Of a stretch of DNA of 30,000 nt, positions 15,126 to 24,082 are shown piece by piece. How positions within the stretch are numbered: position 1 is the first letter of the stretch; every line of letters starts with the position of its first letter. The DNA comes from Blautia luti (GTDB taxonomy: Bacteria > Bacillota > Clostridia > Lachnospirales > Lachnospiraceae). Where the stretch lies: positions 1 to 30,000 of the forward strand of contig NZ_AP028156.1 in the NCBI RefSeq assembly GCF_033096465.1, in the 5' to 3' direction. Below the pieces are notes generated by a model, which saw nothing but the letters and a program-made list of their open reading frames with translations, ran no database searches and had not been told where the DNA came from. Position numbers and translations under genes: made by a program.

Positions 15126-16307
15126 ATGGAGAAAATTTTATTTACTTCTGAATCTGTAACTGAAGGCCATCCTGACAAAATGTGCGATGCCATTTCAGAT
15201 GCCATTCTTGATGCTATCATGGAGCAGGATCCAATGGGACGTGTTGCATGTGAAACTGCTACTACAACAGGTCTTGTACTTGTAATGGGTGAGATCACTA
15301 CAACTGCAAATATTGATATTCAGCAGATCGTAAGAAATACAGTTCGTGAGATAGGATATGACCGCGGTAAATACGGTTTCGATGCAGATACCTGCGCAGT
15401 TATCACTGCTCTGGACAAACAGTCCGCAGATATCGCACTTGGTGTAGATAAGGCACTGGAAGCCAAGATGGGCGAGGATGAGATCAATGCTATCGGTGCA
15501 GGAGATCAGGGTATCCAATTCGGTTATGCTTCCAATGAGACAGAAGAATATATGCCATATGCGATCAACATGGCACATAAGCTTGCACGTCAGCTGACAA
15601 AGGTTCGTAAAGACGGCACATTAAAGTACTTAAGACCAGATGGAAAAACACAGGTGACTGTAGAATATGATGCAGAAGGCAAGCCGTGCCGTATTGATGC
15701 AGTAGTATGCTCTACACAGCATGACCCGGATGTAACTCAGGAGCAGATCCATGAGGACATTAAGAAATATGTATTTGATGAGATCATCCCGGCTGATATG
15801 GTAGACGAGGATACAAAATACTTCATCAATCCTACAGGACGTTTTGTAATCGGCGGACCTCACGGTGACAGTGGACTTACAGGACGTAAGATCATCGTTG
15901 ATACTTACGGCGGATCCGGACGTCACGGCGGCGGAGCTTTCTCTGGAAAGGACTGCACAAAGGTTGACCGTTCTGCAGCATATGCAGCTCGTTATGTAGC
16001 TAAGAATATCGTAGCAGCAGGACTTGCTGACAAATGCGAAATTCAGCTTTCCTATGCGATCGGTGTAGCTCATCCTACATCTGTTCATGTAGAAACATTT
16101 GGAACAGGAAAAGTTTCTGATGTGAAACTGGTAGAGATCATCCGTGATAATTTCGATCTTCGTCCGGCGGGAATCATCAAGATGCTTGACCTGAGAAGAC
16201 CAATCTACAAACAGACAGCAGCTTACGGACACTTCGGACGTACAGATGTAGATCTTCCATGGGAGCATCTGGACAAAGTTGAAGACCTGAAGAAATATCT
16301 GGCATAA
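15126..16307 (+). CDS. metK: S-adenosylmethionine synthetase MetK
   Basis: MetK makes SAM from methionine and ATP, releasing phosphate and PPi. The 393-residue protein has the N-terminal [20 protein letters not shown] motif split as [10 protein letters not shown] and CDAISDA, the [15 protein letters not shown]-binding signature, and [23 protein letters not shown] C-terminal residues (GGGAFSGKD). All are hallmarks of bacterial MetK at normal length. ATG 15126 has AAGGAG (15114-15119) at 6 nt. Expression is controlled by the SAM-I riboswitch just upstream, a feedback loop by product. A hairpin terminator follows 41 nt after the stop, so the gene is monocistronic. Its product supplies the methyltransferases in this window (RsmA, RsmI, the tRNA enzyme). 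Confidence 0.98.
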   Translation: MEKILFTSESVTEGHPDKMCDAISDAILDAIMEQDPMGRVACETATTTGLVLVMGEITTTANIDIQQIVRNTVREIGYDRGKYGFDADTCAVITALDKQSADIALGVDKALEAKMGEDEINAIGAGDQGIQFGYASNETEEYMPYAINMAHKLARQLTKVRKDGTLKYLRPDGKTQVTVEYDAEGKPCRIDAVVCSTQHDPDVTQEQIHEDIKKYVFDEIIPADMVDEDTKYFINPTGRFVIGGPHGDSGLTGRKIIVDTYGGSGRHGGGAFSGKDCTKVDRSAAYAARYVAKNIVAAGLADKCEIQLSYAIGVAHPTSVHVETFGTGKVSDVKLVEIIRDNFDLRPAGIIKMLDLRRPIYKQTAAYGHFGRTDVDLPWEHLDKVEDLKKYLA

Positions 16308-16348
16308 TAAAAGATACAGGTTTTATAAAACAACATAAAGATTTATCA

Positions 16349-16398
16349 GGCAGAGATCATCTGACGCATATTTGCGCAGGATGGTTTCTGTCTTTTTT
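16349..16398 (+). terminator. Rho-independent terminator after metK
   Basis: A 13-bp stem (16349-16361 with 16380-16392, three G-U pairs) encloses an 18-nt loop that can form a small inner GCA/TGC hairpin, followed by six T (16393-16398). Confidence 0.85.
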
Positions 16399-16430
16399 AT
16401 AGAAAATTTAGATATGCAGAGTGGGATTCA

Positions 16431-16477
16431 TGATATAATAAATGAAAGTGAGCCAGTACAGGAAGGTAACTGGCTCA
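16431..16477 (+). promoter_or_regulatory. Promoter and 5' hairpin of the two-component operon
   Basis: An extended -10 TGaTATAAT (16431-16439) lacks a clear -35. Just after the expected start (about 16446) a perfect 9-bp hairpin TGAGCCAGT/ACTGGCTCA (16449-16457 and 16469-16477) shows a purine-rich AGGAAGG in its loop. The actual ribosome binding site is nearer the ATG at 16502 (AGAGGATGAG). Confidence 0.65.
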
Positions 16478-16501
16478 AATCTGTAGAAGAGGATGAGTTA
16501 A

Positions 16502-17644
16502 ATGAAATTAAAAACAAGGATCATAGTAGGATTCTGTATGATCATACTTGTGCCGCTGATTTTATTTTCAGCCAGTTTATATGGATTGAGCCATACGAAA
16601 TTTGCACATCAGACACAGAATTCTTCAGATGTGGTATATGATATTTCCATAGGGGAAACATCGAACAGTCAGACACAGGTAAGGCTGATAGCCAAGGATA
16701 TGCTGTTTACGGCAACGGTCATTCTGGTATTTACGGCATTGTCCATCGGCCTGTGGATTTACAGAAGCATAGCGACACCCCTTGTGAAATTAAAGAAAGC
16801 CACACAGAATATTAAAGAGGGAAATCTGGATTTCGTTCTGGATGTCCAGGGGAAGGATGAGTTTTCCGAACTGTGCAGGGATTTCGAGGAAATGCGCAAG
16901 CGTCTGAAGGAATCCGCAGAGGAAAAAGTTCTTCTGGATAAAGAGAATAAAGAACTGATCAGCAATATTTCCCATGATCTGAAAACTCCTATCACTGCGG
17001 TGAAGGGATATGTAGAGGGAATCATGGATGGAGTGGCTGATACTCCGGAGAAAATGGACCGTTATGTAAAAACCATTTATAATAAAACCAATGAAATGGA
17101 TCACCTGATCAACGAACTGACTTTTTATTCCAAGATTGACACTAACCGTATCCCTTATACCTTCAGTAAACTGAATGTAGAAGATTATTTCAGTGACTGT
17201 GCGGAGGAAGTGGGATTGGAGCTGGAAACCAGAGGAATTGAGCTGGTATATGCCAATTATGTAGAAAGTGATGTTCTGGTAATTGCAGACGGAGAGCAGA
17301 TCCGCCGCGTGATCCACAATATCATCAGTAATGCTATCAAATATATGGACAAACCTAAGGGCATCATACAGATCAGGGTGAAGGATGTAGGAGATTTCAT
17401 ACAGGTAGAGATTGAAGACAATGGGAAGGGAATCGCAGCCAAGGATCTGACCTGTATTTTTGACCGGTTCTACAGGACGGATGTTTCCAGAAATTCATCT
17501 AAAGGCGGAAGTGGTATCGGGCTTTCCATCGTGAAGAAGATCCTGGATGACCACGGCGGCAAGGTATGGGCTACAAGCCGGCTTGGAATCGGCACAATTA
17601 TGTATTTCGTTCTTAGAAAATATCAGGAGGTACCAATGAAATGA
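16502..17644 (+). CDS. Sensor histidine kinase
   Basis: This is a membrane-bound HisKA-type kinase of 380 residues. Two membrane segments (about 7-29 and 67-89) flank a short external loop of about 37 residues, too small for a classic ligand domain, so it may sense a membrane event or a partner protein. A HAMP segment follows (about 90-142), then the H-box ISHDLKTPITAVKGY with phospho-accepting His158, and an HATPase domain with N-box HNIISNAIKYM, G1 DNGKGI, F-box FDRFYR and G2 GGSGIGLSI. All catalytic boxes are intact. It overlaps the regulator gene by ATGA and so is translationally coupled. The signal and targets are unknown. Confidence 0.95.
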   Translation: MKLKTRIIVGFCMIILVPLILFSASLYGLSHTKFAHQTQNSSDVVYDISIGETSNSQTQVRLIAKDMLFTATVILVFTALSIGLWIYRSIATPLVKLKKATQNIKEGNLDFVLDVQGKDEFSELCRDFEEMRKRLKESAEEKVLLDKENKELISNISHDLKTPITAVKGYVEGIMDGVADTPEKMDRYVKTIYNKTNEMDHLINELTFYSKIDTNRIPYTFSKLNVEDYFSDCAEEVGLELETRGIELVYANYVESDVLVIADGEQIRRVIHNIISNAIKYMDKPKGIIQIRVKDVGDFIQVEIEDNGKGIAAKDLTCIFDRFYRTDVSRNSSKGGSGIGLSIVKKILDDHGGKVWATSRLGIGTIMYFVLRKYQEVPMK

Positions 17645-18330
17645 GCAGAATATTGATCATAGAAGATGAAGAAGCGATCGCAGATCTGGAGAAAGATTAT
17701 CTGGAACTTTCCGGATTTGAAGTAGAAATATGTAACAGAGGAGATACAGGACTTACCAGGGCACTGAACGAAGAATTTGACCTGATCATTCTGGATCTGA
17801 TGCTTCCTGAGGTGGACGGTTTCGACATCTGTCGCCAGGTAAGACAGGAGAAAAATACTCCGATCATCATGGTTTCCGCGAAGAAAGATGATATCGATAA
17901 GATCCGCGGACTGGGACTGGGGGCAGATGATTACATGACGAAACCCTTCAGCCCAAGTGAACTGGTAGCAAGAGTAAAAGCGCACATGGAAAGATACAAT
18001 CGCCTGATCGGTTCCAATGTACAGAAGAATGACATCGTAGAGATCCGTGGAATCAAAATTGATAAAACTGCAAGGCGCGTGTGGGTAAACGGTGAAGAAA
18101 CTACGTTTACATCCAAAGAATATGACCTGCTTACTTTCCTGGCAGAGAATCCGAACAGAGTCTTTACGAAAGAAGAACTGTTCCGGGAAATCTGGGACAT
18201 GGAATCAGTGGGAGATATTGCCACAGTTACTGTGCACATTAAGAAGATCAGGGAAAAGATTGAATTTAATACTGCCAAGCCTCAGTATATTGAAACTATC
18301 TGGGGTGTAGGATACAGATTTAAAGTCTGA
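17641..18330 (+). CDS. OmpR/PhoB-family response regulator
   Basis: This is a 229-residue DNA-binding regulator, the partner of the preceding kinase. The receiver domain (about 1-120) has the acidic pair E8-D9, phospho-acceptor Asp52 in LIILDLMLPEVDGFD, and Lys in VSAKKDD. The C-terminal winged helix domain (about 130-229) shows the OmpR-type features FTSKEYDLLTFLAENPNRVFTKEEL and TVHIKKIREKIE split by the recognition helix, ending in the usual IETIWGVGYRF. Its ATG shares an ATGA with the kinase stop. The decarboxylase gene begins 49 nt downstream with no terminator seen, so read-through is possible. The regulon cannot be deduced. Confidence 0.96.
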   Translation: MSRILIIEDEEAIADLEKDYLELSGFEVEICNRGDTGLTRALNEEFDLIILDLMLPEVDGFDICRQVRQEKNTPIIMVSAKKDDIDKIRGLGLGADDYMTKPFSPSELVARVKAHMERYNRLIGSNVQKNDIVEIRGIKIDKTARRVWVNGEETTFTSKEYDLLTFLAENPNRVFTKEELFREIWDMESVGDIATVTVHIKKIREKIEFNTAKPQYIETIWGVGYRFKV

Positions 18331-18379
18331 TCTGGGAAGCATAAAACAGATTCTGGAATAAGAATAGAAAAGGAAAAAT

Positions 18380-19849
18380 ATGGAAAGATTATACAGAAAA
18401 CTGGAGAATTACGGCAAGTCGGATTACTATCCCTTTCATATGCCGGGGCACAAAAGAAATCCGGAATCTTCGGCAGCAGCATTTCCCTTCGAGAGGGATA
18501 TTACAGAGATTTATGGATTTGATAATCTTCACTATGCAGAAGGAATCATAAAAGAAGCACAGGAACATACTGCACAGATATACGGAACGAAACGCTGCTT
18601 CTTCAGTGTGAATGGAAGCACTGCTGCACTTCTGGCAGCAGTAAGTGCTGCAGTGGGAAAGGGCGGCAGGATCCTTATGGCACGTAACTGTCATAAGGCG
18701 GTGTATCATGCATTGTATCTCAGAGAGTTAGAACCTGTTTATATTTATCCACACGAAGATTCCAGGCTGGGGATAAATGGAGGAATTTCACCTTCCCGTG
18801 TGGAAAGATATCTGGAGGAACATCAGGATGTACAGGCAGTACTGATCACGTCACCTACTTATGACGGTGTTGTTTCTGATGTGAAGAATATTGCACATGC
18901 AGCACATAAATTCGGAATTCCGCTGATCGTGGATGAGGCTCATGGCGCACATTTTCATTTTTCGAAATATTTTCCCACATCTGCTGCAGAGCTGGGAGCG
19001 GATTTGGTGATACAGAGTTTCCATAAAACACTTCCGTCTCTGACACAGACAGCAGTACTTCATGTATGCAGTGACAGGGTAGATCTGGAGAAAATAAAAA
19101 GGTTTATGGGAATTTATCAGACAAGCAGCCCATCTTATATTCTTATGGCAAGTATAGATGCATGTATGGATAAGATGGAGCAGGACGGCAGCAGGATGTT
19201 TGGGGAATTTACAGAGAGACTGGAGAATGCAAGGCGGAGACTGATGAAATGTGAACATATCCGTCTGGTGCGCCCGGAAATGCTGGACAGTACCAGTGTT
19301 TATGATTATGACAGATCCAAGCTGCTTTTTGCCACAGACGGCACATCTGTTAACGGAAAACAGCTCCACGACAGACTGAGGAATGAATTTCATATAGAGA
19401 TGGAGATGGAGGCAGAGAAATATGTACTGGGCATTGCCGCTGTAGGAGACACAGAAGAAGGCCTGAACCGATTATGTGATGCCATTGAGCAGATTGACAG
19501 ACAGACAGAATGGGTAGATAAAGAGGGTAAAGAAGAGAAGGAAGGCTGTTCATATGCCAAAATGAAACAGCTTCTGACTATAGCCCAGGCAATGGATGCT
19601 CCCCAGAAGCGTTTTCCGCTGGAAGAGAGTATCGGCAAGGTAAGCGGGGAATTTGCATACCTGTATCCGCCGGGAATTCCCATCATTGTACCGGGGGAAC
19701 AGGTCACTGGACATTTCGTAAGAAATGTGAGAAGATACATGGAACAGGGACTGGAGGTGCAGGGATTAAGTGACAGCACCAGCGAGACTATCTGCGTGGC
19801 AGCACGCAATGAGGGATTGCAGGAAATAGACAGTCCGGTAAAGGAGTAA
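18380..19849 (+). CDS. Orn/Lys/Arg decarboxylase family protein (YaaO-like)
   Basis: This is a PLP-dependent fold-III decarboxylase of the group that contains arginine decarboxylase SpeA and B. subtilis YaaO, in polyamine metabolism. The 489-residue protein has YYPFHMPGHKRNP near the N-terminus, FSVNGSTAALLAA for the cofactor phosphate, VDEAHGAHFHFS, and PLP Lys216 in SFHKTLPSLTQ. The C-terminal domain is present. It lacks the N-terminal wing of the large inducible decarboxylases, which fits the short YaaO/SpeA class (about 480-490 residues). Substrate cannot be chosen from sequence alone. ATG 18380 follows AAGGAA. The next gene starts 26 nt after its stop. The gene order after it mirrors the yaaO-tmk-holB locus of B. 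subtilis. Confidence 0.93.
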   Translation: MERLYRKLENYGKSDYYPFHMPGHKRNPESSAAAFPFERDITEIYGFDNLHYAEGIIKEAQEHTAQIYGTKRCFFSVNGSTAALLAAVSAAVGKGGRILMARNCHKAVYHALYLRELEPVYIYPHEDSRLGINGGISPSRVERYLEEHQDVQAVLITSPTYDGVVSDVKNIAHAAHKFGIPLIVDEAHGAHFHFSKYFPTSAAELGADLVIQSFHKTLPSLTQTAVLHVCSDRVDLEKIKRFMGIYQTSSPSYILMASIDACMDKMEQDGSRMFGEFTERLENARRRLMKCEHIRLVRPEMLDSTSVYDYDRSKLLFATDGTSVNGKQLHDRLRNEFHIEMEMEAEKYVLGIAAVGDTEEGLNRLCDAIEQIDRQTEWVDKEGKEEKEGCSYAKMKQLLTIAQAMDAPQKRFPLEESIGKVSGEFAYLYPPGIPIIVPGEQVTGHFVRNVRRYMEQGLEVQGLSDSTSETICVAARNEGLQEIDSPVKE

Positions 19850-19875
19850 AGACCGGGTATGCGGTCGGAATAAAA

Positions 19876-20466
19876 ATGGGAAAGATTTTTTACATTATGG
19901 GAAAAAGTGCGTCAGGGAAGGACAGAATTTATTCGCTTCTGGCCGCACATAAAGAATTAAATCTGAAAACACTGGTTCTGTATACCACACGTCCCATGCG
20001 TGCAGGAGAAGTGGACGGTAAGAATTACTATTTCACAGATGATAAGAAACTGAAGGAATTCAGAAGAAATGGCTGTCTTATAGAGGCCAGGGCGTACCAC
20101 ACAGTACATGGAATCTGGACTTATTTTACAGCAGATGACGGTCAGGTAGATCTGGGAAGATCAGATTATCTGGGAATCGGTACGCTGGATTCCTTTGTGA
20201 AGATGAAGAAATACTACGGAGAGGATGCAGTCTGTCCTGTTTATATACAGGTAGAAGACGGGGAAAGACTTTCTCGTGCACTGAAAAGAGAACGGGAACA
20301 GGCGAATCCGAAGTATGAAGAGATGTGCAGAAGATTTATTGCTGACCAGTCCGATTTCTCTGAGGAAAATATCCTCAGAGCCGGCATCTGGAAAAGATTT
20401 CAGAACATAGATCTGGAAACCTGCGTACAAGAAATTGTAAATTATGTTAAATCTATGCAACAGTAG
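19876..20466 (+). CDS. Guanylate kinase-like nucleotide kinase
   Basis: This is a 196-residue P-loop protein of the guanylate kinase family. It has a P-loop GKSASGKD (9-16) and the GMP-binding style segment YTTRPMRAGEVDGKNYYF (about 36-53), which match guanylate kinase. The central segment is unlike the standard enzyme: the usual GNYYG...I.DVQG region reads YHTVHGIWTYF and LGIGTLDSF, so acceptor specificity may differ. The lid-type segment ALKREREQ is present. It lies where thymidylate kinase (tmk) sits in B. subtilis, between a yaaO-like decarboxylase and holB. It might be a true Gmk, a second nucleotide kinase, or a lineage-specific paralogue; a housekeeping gmk is usually located beside rpoZ elsewhere. 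The ribosome binding site is weak (GGAAT). Confidence 0.8.
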   Translation: MGKIFYIMGKSASGKDRIYSLLAAHKELNLKTLVLYTTRPMRAGEVDGKNYYFTDDKKLKEFRRNGCLIEARAYHTVHGIWTYFTADDGQVDLGRSDYLGIGTLDSFVKMKKYYGEDAVCPVYIQVEDGERLSRALKREREQANPKYEEMCRRFIADQSDFSEENILRAGIWKRFQNIDLETCVQEIVNYVKSMQQ

Positions 20467-20474
20467 TTTTTTTA

Positions 20475-20483
20475 TGATATAAT
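20475..20483 (+). promoter_or_regulatory. Promoter before holB
   Basis: Extended -10 TGaTATAAT (20475-20483), no good -35. It starts just after the preceding stop codon and gives a leader of about 24 nt with GAGGTGAT (20503-20510). Confidence 0.55.
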
Positions 20484-20513
20484 ATCTTAAAACGGACTGA
20501 AGAGGTGATTCTT

Positions 20514-21503
20514 ATGATGGGATTTAATAATATTATAGGACATGAAGAGGTGATCCGACATTTGAAGAATGCGATCGAAACAGGGAAAGTTTCACATTCT
20601 TATATTTTCACCGGTGAGCCGGGATCTGGCAAGAAGCTACTGGCAGGAACTTTTGCAGCAACCCTTCAATGCGAAGAACAGGGGACAGAACCCTGCCAGA
20701 AATGTGATTCCTGTAAAAAGGCAATGGGTAAGAATCACCCGGATATCATTATGGTGAATCATGAGAAACCAGGTACGATCACTATTGATGAGATTCGTGA
20801 TCAGCTGATCCATGACATAGATATAAGGCCGTATTACAGCCCTTATAAAATATATATTGTAGCAGATGCAGACCTTATGACACCGCAGGCACAGAATGCT
20901 CTTCTGAAAACTATCGAAGAACCGCCGAAATATGCAGTGATCATCCTGCTGACCAGCAATATAGGAGGACTGCTGCCTACCATCCAGTCAAGATGTGTGC
21001 GTCTGGATCTGAAGGTAGTAGATGATGGTCTGGTGAAGAAATATCTGATGGAACATCTTCATATTCCGGATTATCAGGCAGAGATTGATGCTTCTTTCGC
21101 ACAGGGAAGTATTGGCAGAGCCGAGGAAGCAGCTACATCCCAGGAATTTGCTGAGATGACACAGAATGCGCTGAAGATTCTCAAGTATGCTAACACAATG
21201 GAAGTATATGAACTGTCTGATTCGATCAAAGCTCTTTCCGCTGAGAAACAGAATATTAATGATTATCTGGATATTTTCCAGTTCTGGTTCAGGGATGTTC
21301 TGATGTTCAAGGCTACAAAAGAGATCGATAACCTGGTATTTAAACAGGAAATTAATTTTATCAAGGAACAGGCCAGTCAGCGTTCTTATGAGAACCTGGA
21401 GAAGATTCTGGATTCCATACAGAAGACCAAGGTGCGTTTGAATGCGAATGTTAATTTTGAACTTGCTCTGGAACTGCTGTTCCTGACAATCAGGGAGAAA
21501 TAG
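20514..21503 (+). CDS. holB: DNA polymerase III delta' subunit HolB
   Basis: This is the delta-prime subunit of the clamp loader, which places the DnaN ring on primed DNA. The 329-residue protein has the P-loop-like GEPGSGKK, a zinc-type Cys set C53, C61, C64, C67 (CEEQGTEPCQKCDSC), the NALLKTIEEPP segment and the SRC motif (TIQSRCVRL), all typical of delta'. The C-terminal collar domain is complete. The start ATG 20514 (or 20517) lies 6 nt after GAGGTG; the in-frame GTG 20505 is part of that ribosome binding site. ricT begins 1 nt after the stop, so the two are coupled, as in B. subtilis holB-yaaT. Confidence 0.94.
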   Translation: MMGFNNIIGHEEVIRHLKNAIETGKVSHSYIFTGEPGSGKKLLAGTFAATLQCEEQGTEPCQKCDSCKKAMGKNHPDIIMVNHEKPGTITIDEIRDQLIHDIDIRPYYSPYKIYIVADADLMTPQAQNALLKTIEEPPKYAVIILLTSNIGGLLPTIQSRCVRLDLKVVDDGLVKKYLMEHLHIPDYQAEIDASFAQGSIGRAEEAATSQEFAEMTQNALKILKYANTMEVYELSDSIKALSAEKQNINDYLDIFQFWFRDVLMFKATKEIDNLVFKQEINFIKEQASQRSYENLEKILDSIQKTKVRLNANVNFELALELLFLTIREK

Positions 21504-21504
21504 A

Positions 21505-22404
21505 ATGACGAAAGTAGTAGGCGTAAGATTTCGTAATGTGGGTAAGATTTATTATTTCAGCCCGAAAGATTACGAGGTAAAAGCAGGTGATCATGTAATC
21601 GTGGAAACAGCCCGTGGTATCGAATACGGGAAGGTTGTACTTGCACCCAGGGAAGTGGGAGATGAATCTGTGGTACATCCACTGAAAGAAGTACTCCGCG
21701 TTGCCACGAAAGAAGATAATGAGAGAGAAGCACAGAACCGTATCCGTGAGAAAGATGCGTTTAAAATTTGTCAGAAGAAGATCCGTGAGCATGGACTGGA
21801 AATGAAACTCATTGATGCGGAATATACTTTTGACAATAATAAAGTGCTGTTTTATTTTACGGCAGACGGACGTATTGATTTCAGACAGCTGGTGAAGGAT
21901 CTGGCTGCAATATTCAAGACACGTATCGAGCTGCGTCAGATCGGCGTCCGTGACGAAACGAAGATCCTGGGAGGAATTGGTATCTGCGGCAGATGTCTCT
22001 GCTGTCATACCTATCTGTCAGAGTTTGCACCAGTTTCCATCAAGATGGCGAAGGAACAGAATCTGTCCCTGAACCAGACAAAGATTTCCGGCGTATGCGG
22101 AAGACTGATGTGCTGCCTGAAAAATGAACAGGAAACTTATGAAGAACTGAACAAGAAACTTCCAGGTATAGGTGATTTCGTTACAACACCGGACGGACTG
22201 CAGGGAACTGTACACAGTGTAAATGTTCTCCGCCAGAGAGTGAAAGTTATTGTAGAGATCAATGATGAAAAAGAGATCCAGGAATTCCCGGTAGATGAAC
22301 TGAAATTCAAACCCCGTAAAAAGAAAGTCAAGGTTTCCGATAAAGAATTAAAAGAACTTGGAAATCTGGAAGATAAAAAGGGAGATTTCAAATTAAATGA
22401 CTGA
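21505..22404 (+). CDS. ricT: PSP1-domain regulatory protein RicT (YaaT)
   Basis: This is a 299-residue PSP1-domain protein. In B. subtilis RicT forms the RicA-RicF-RicT complex, which carries iron-sulfur clusters and helps RNase Y mature particular mRNAs, influencing sporulation and biofilm formation. The two Cys clusters needed are intact: GICGRCLCC (C161, C164, C166, C167) and GVCGRLMCC (C198, C203, C204). The N-terminal half holds the PSP1 core (VGVRFRNVGKIYYFSP) and the last about 30 residues are Lys-rich. It begins 1 nt after holB and overlaps the methyltransferase start by 8 nt. Its partners RicA and RicF are not in the window, so the complex is inferred. Confidence 0.95.
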   Translation: MTKVVGVRFRNVGKIYYFSPKDYEVKAGDHVIVETARGIEYGKVVLAPREVGDESVVHPLKEVLRVATKEDNEREAQNRIREKDAFKICQKKIREHGLEMKLIDAEYTFDNNKVLFYFTADGRIDFRQLVKDLAAIFKTRIELRQIGVRDETKILGGIGICGRCLCCHTYLSEFAPVSIKMAKEQNLSLNQTKISGVCGRLMCCLKNEQETYEELNKKLPGIGDFVTTPDGLQGTVHSVNVLRQRVKVIVEINDEKEIQEFPVDELKFKPRKKKVKVSDKELKELGNLEDKKGDFKLND

Positions 22405-23137
22405 GAAGCTGGTAAGGGAAAATGAACGTGTAGATGATCTGCAGAATGGATACTATGTGATACAGGATCCGGAGAAATTCTGCTTTGGGATGGATGCGGT
22501 TCTTCTTTCCGGCTTTACGAAGGTAAAAAAAGGAGAAAATGCGCTGGATATGGGTACAGGAACGGGGATCATCCCGATCCTTCTGAAAGCGAAGACTATG
22601 GGAAAACAATTCACAGGTCTGGAAATACAGGAAGAATGTGCACAGATGGCAGAGCGCAGTGTCCGGTATAATCATCTGGAAGAGGATGTAAGGATCGTAC
22701 AGGGTGATATTAAAGAGGCTGCTGATATTTTTGGGGCAGCTTCTTTTGATGTAGTGACCAGTAATCCACCGTATATGATCGGGCTGCACGGGCTGCGAAA
22801 CCCGGATTTACCGAAAGCGATCGCCAGACATGAAGTATTGTGCAATCTGGAAGATGTAGTCAGCCAGGCTGCCAGGGTGCTGAGGGACAGGGGGAGATTT
22901 TACATGGTTCACAGACCGTTTCGTCTGGCAGAGATTATGAATGTACTGACGAAATATAAGCTGGAGCCGAAAAGAATGCAGCTGGTCTATCCATACATAG
23001 ACAGGGAACCTAATATGGTTCTCATAGAAGCACTGAAGGGCGGAAATTCACGAATTACAGTAGAACCGCCGCTGATCGTATATAAAGAGCCGGGAGTCTA
23101 TACAGAGAATATACTGAAAATTTATGATATGATCTGA
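22397..23137 (+). CDS. tRNA1(Val) (adenine37-N6)-methyltransferase-like protein (YabB/TrmN6)
   Basis: This is a 246-residue SAM-dependent methyltransferase. It has motif I DMGTGTGIIPILL and the N6-adenine catalytic motif SNPPYM, with the preceding FCFGMDAVLLSGF segment that characterises the YfiC/YabB family acting on A37 of tRNA1(Val). The substrate is by family, not proven here. The start overlaps the last 8 nt of ricT, with GGGAG about 10 nt upstream, so translation is coupled. The B. subtilis order is yaaT-yabA-yabB-(yazA)-yabC; here yabA and yazA are both missing and the genes are packed together. Confidence 0.9.
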   Translation: MTEKLVRENERVDDLQNGYYVIQDPEKFCFGMDAVLLSGFTKVKKGENALDMGTGTGIIPILLKAKTMGKQFTGLEIQEECAQMAERSVRYNHLEEDVRIVQGDIKEAADIFGAASFDVVTSNPPYMIGLHGLRNPDLPKAIARHEVLCNLEDVVSQAARVLRDRGRFYMVHRPFRLAEIMNVLTKYKLEPKRMQLVYPYIDREPNMVLIEALKGGNSRITVEPPLIVYKEPGVYTENILKIYDMI

Positions 23138-23185
23138 AAGTCCTGTTCCAAAAAAGACTCAGGCATAGTTTAGGAGGAAATGATT

Positions 23186-24028
23186 ATGTGCGGCAAATTA
23201 TATCTGTGTGCAACACCCATAGGAAATCTGGAGGATATTACATTAAGAGTTCTCCGTACATTAAAAGAGGTGGATCTTATTGCAGCAGAGGACACCAGAA
23301 ACAGTATCAAGCTTCTGAATCATTTTGACATAAAAACGCCCATGACGAGTTATCATGAATACAATAAGATCGATAAAGCGTATGTTCTGATCAGTAAAAT
23401 GCAGGAAGGACAGAATATTGCCTTGATCACAGATGCAGGAACTCCGGGAATTTCAGATCCAGGAGAGGAACTGGCCGCCATGTGTTATGAAGCGGGAATA
23501 GAAGTTACTTCGCTTCCGGGACCTGCTGCCTGTATTACAGCTCTTACGTTGTCAGGACTTCCTACGAGACGTTTTGCATTCGAAGCATTTCTGCCGGCAG
23601 ATAAAAAAGAGCGAAAGGTGATCCTGGAAGAACTGAAAAATGAAACCAGGACCATCATTCTTTATGAAGCACCACACAGGTTGGTCAGAACTCTGGAAGA
23701 GCTGAAAGAAGCTCTTGGAAACAGAAAAATGACCTTATGCAGAGAGCTGACGAAGAAGCATGAGACTGCTTTTCACACAACGATAGAAGACTTGATCACA
23801 TTTTACCAGACAGAGAAGCCATTGGGAGAATGTGTTCTGGTGATCCAGGGGCGAAGCCGTCAGGAGATGGAAGAAGAGCAGAAGGCGTCCTGGGAAAAGG
23901 TAACCATTGAGGAACATATGGAAATCTATGAAAACCAGGGACACTCCCGAAAAGAGGCCATGAAACTGGTTGCCAACGACAGAGGTGTGACGAAGAGAGA
24001 TATCTATCAGTATCTGATAAATAAATAA
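23186..24028 (+). CDS. rsmI: 16S rRNA (cytidine1402-2'-O)-methyltransferase RsmI
   Basis: RsmI methylates the 2'-OH of C1402 in 16S rRNA at the decoding centre. The 280-residue tetrapyrrole-methylase-fold protein shows LCATPIGNLEDIT at the N-terminus, AAEDTRNS, the SAM-site DAGTPGISDPG, SLPGPAACITAL, and a C-terminal helical tail SRKEAMKLVANDRGVTKRD typical of RsmI. Two ATGs compete: 23180 is 2 nt from AGGAGG (23172-23177), while 23186 is 8 nt away and begins MCGKLYLCATP, so 23186 is chosen. It closes the holB-ricT-yabB cluster and is followed by a terminator. Confidence 0.96.
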   Translation: MCGKLYLCATPIGNLEDITLRVLRTLKEVDLIAAEDTRNSIKLLNHFDIKTPMTSYHEYNKIDKAYVLISKMQEGQNIALITDAGTPGISDPGEELAAMCYEAGIEVTSLPGPAACITALTLSGLPTRRFAFEAFLPADKKERKVILEELKNETRTIILYEAPHRLVRTLEELKEALGNRKMTLCRELTKKHETAFHTTIEDLITFYQTEKPLGECVLVIQGRSRQEMEEEQKASWEKVTIEEHMEIYENQGHSRKEAMKLVANDRGVTKRDIYQYLINK

Positions 24029-24040
24029 AGTACAGATAAA

Positions 24041-24073
24041 AGAGAATTCCCGTTACAGAGGGGGTTCTTTTTT
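24041..24073 (+). terminator. Rho-independent terminator after rsmI
   Basis: AGAATTCCC (24043-24051) pairs with GGGGGTTCT (24060-24068), two U-G pairs, 8-nt loop, then a run of T to 24073. Confidence 0.82.
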
Positions 24074-24082
24074 ATTAAGGTT

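Noticed and set aside
15630..16268. 212-codon minus-strand frame opposite metK
   Set aside because: Shadow of metK, with unlikely composition and no promoter or ribosome binding site.
16442..16486. 14-codon upstream reading frame before the sensor kinase
   Set aside because: Its ATG lies at or before the predicted transcript start and it has no ribosome binding site; the hairpin explains the sequence better.
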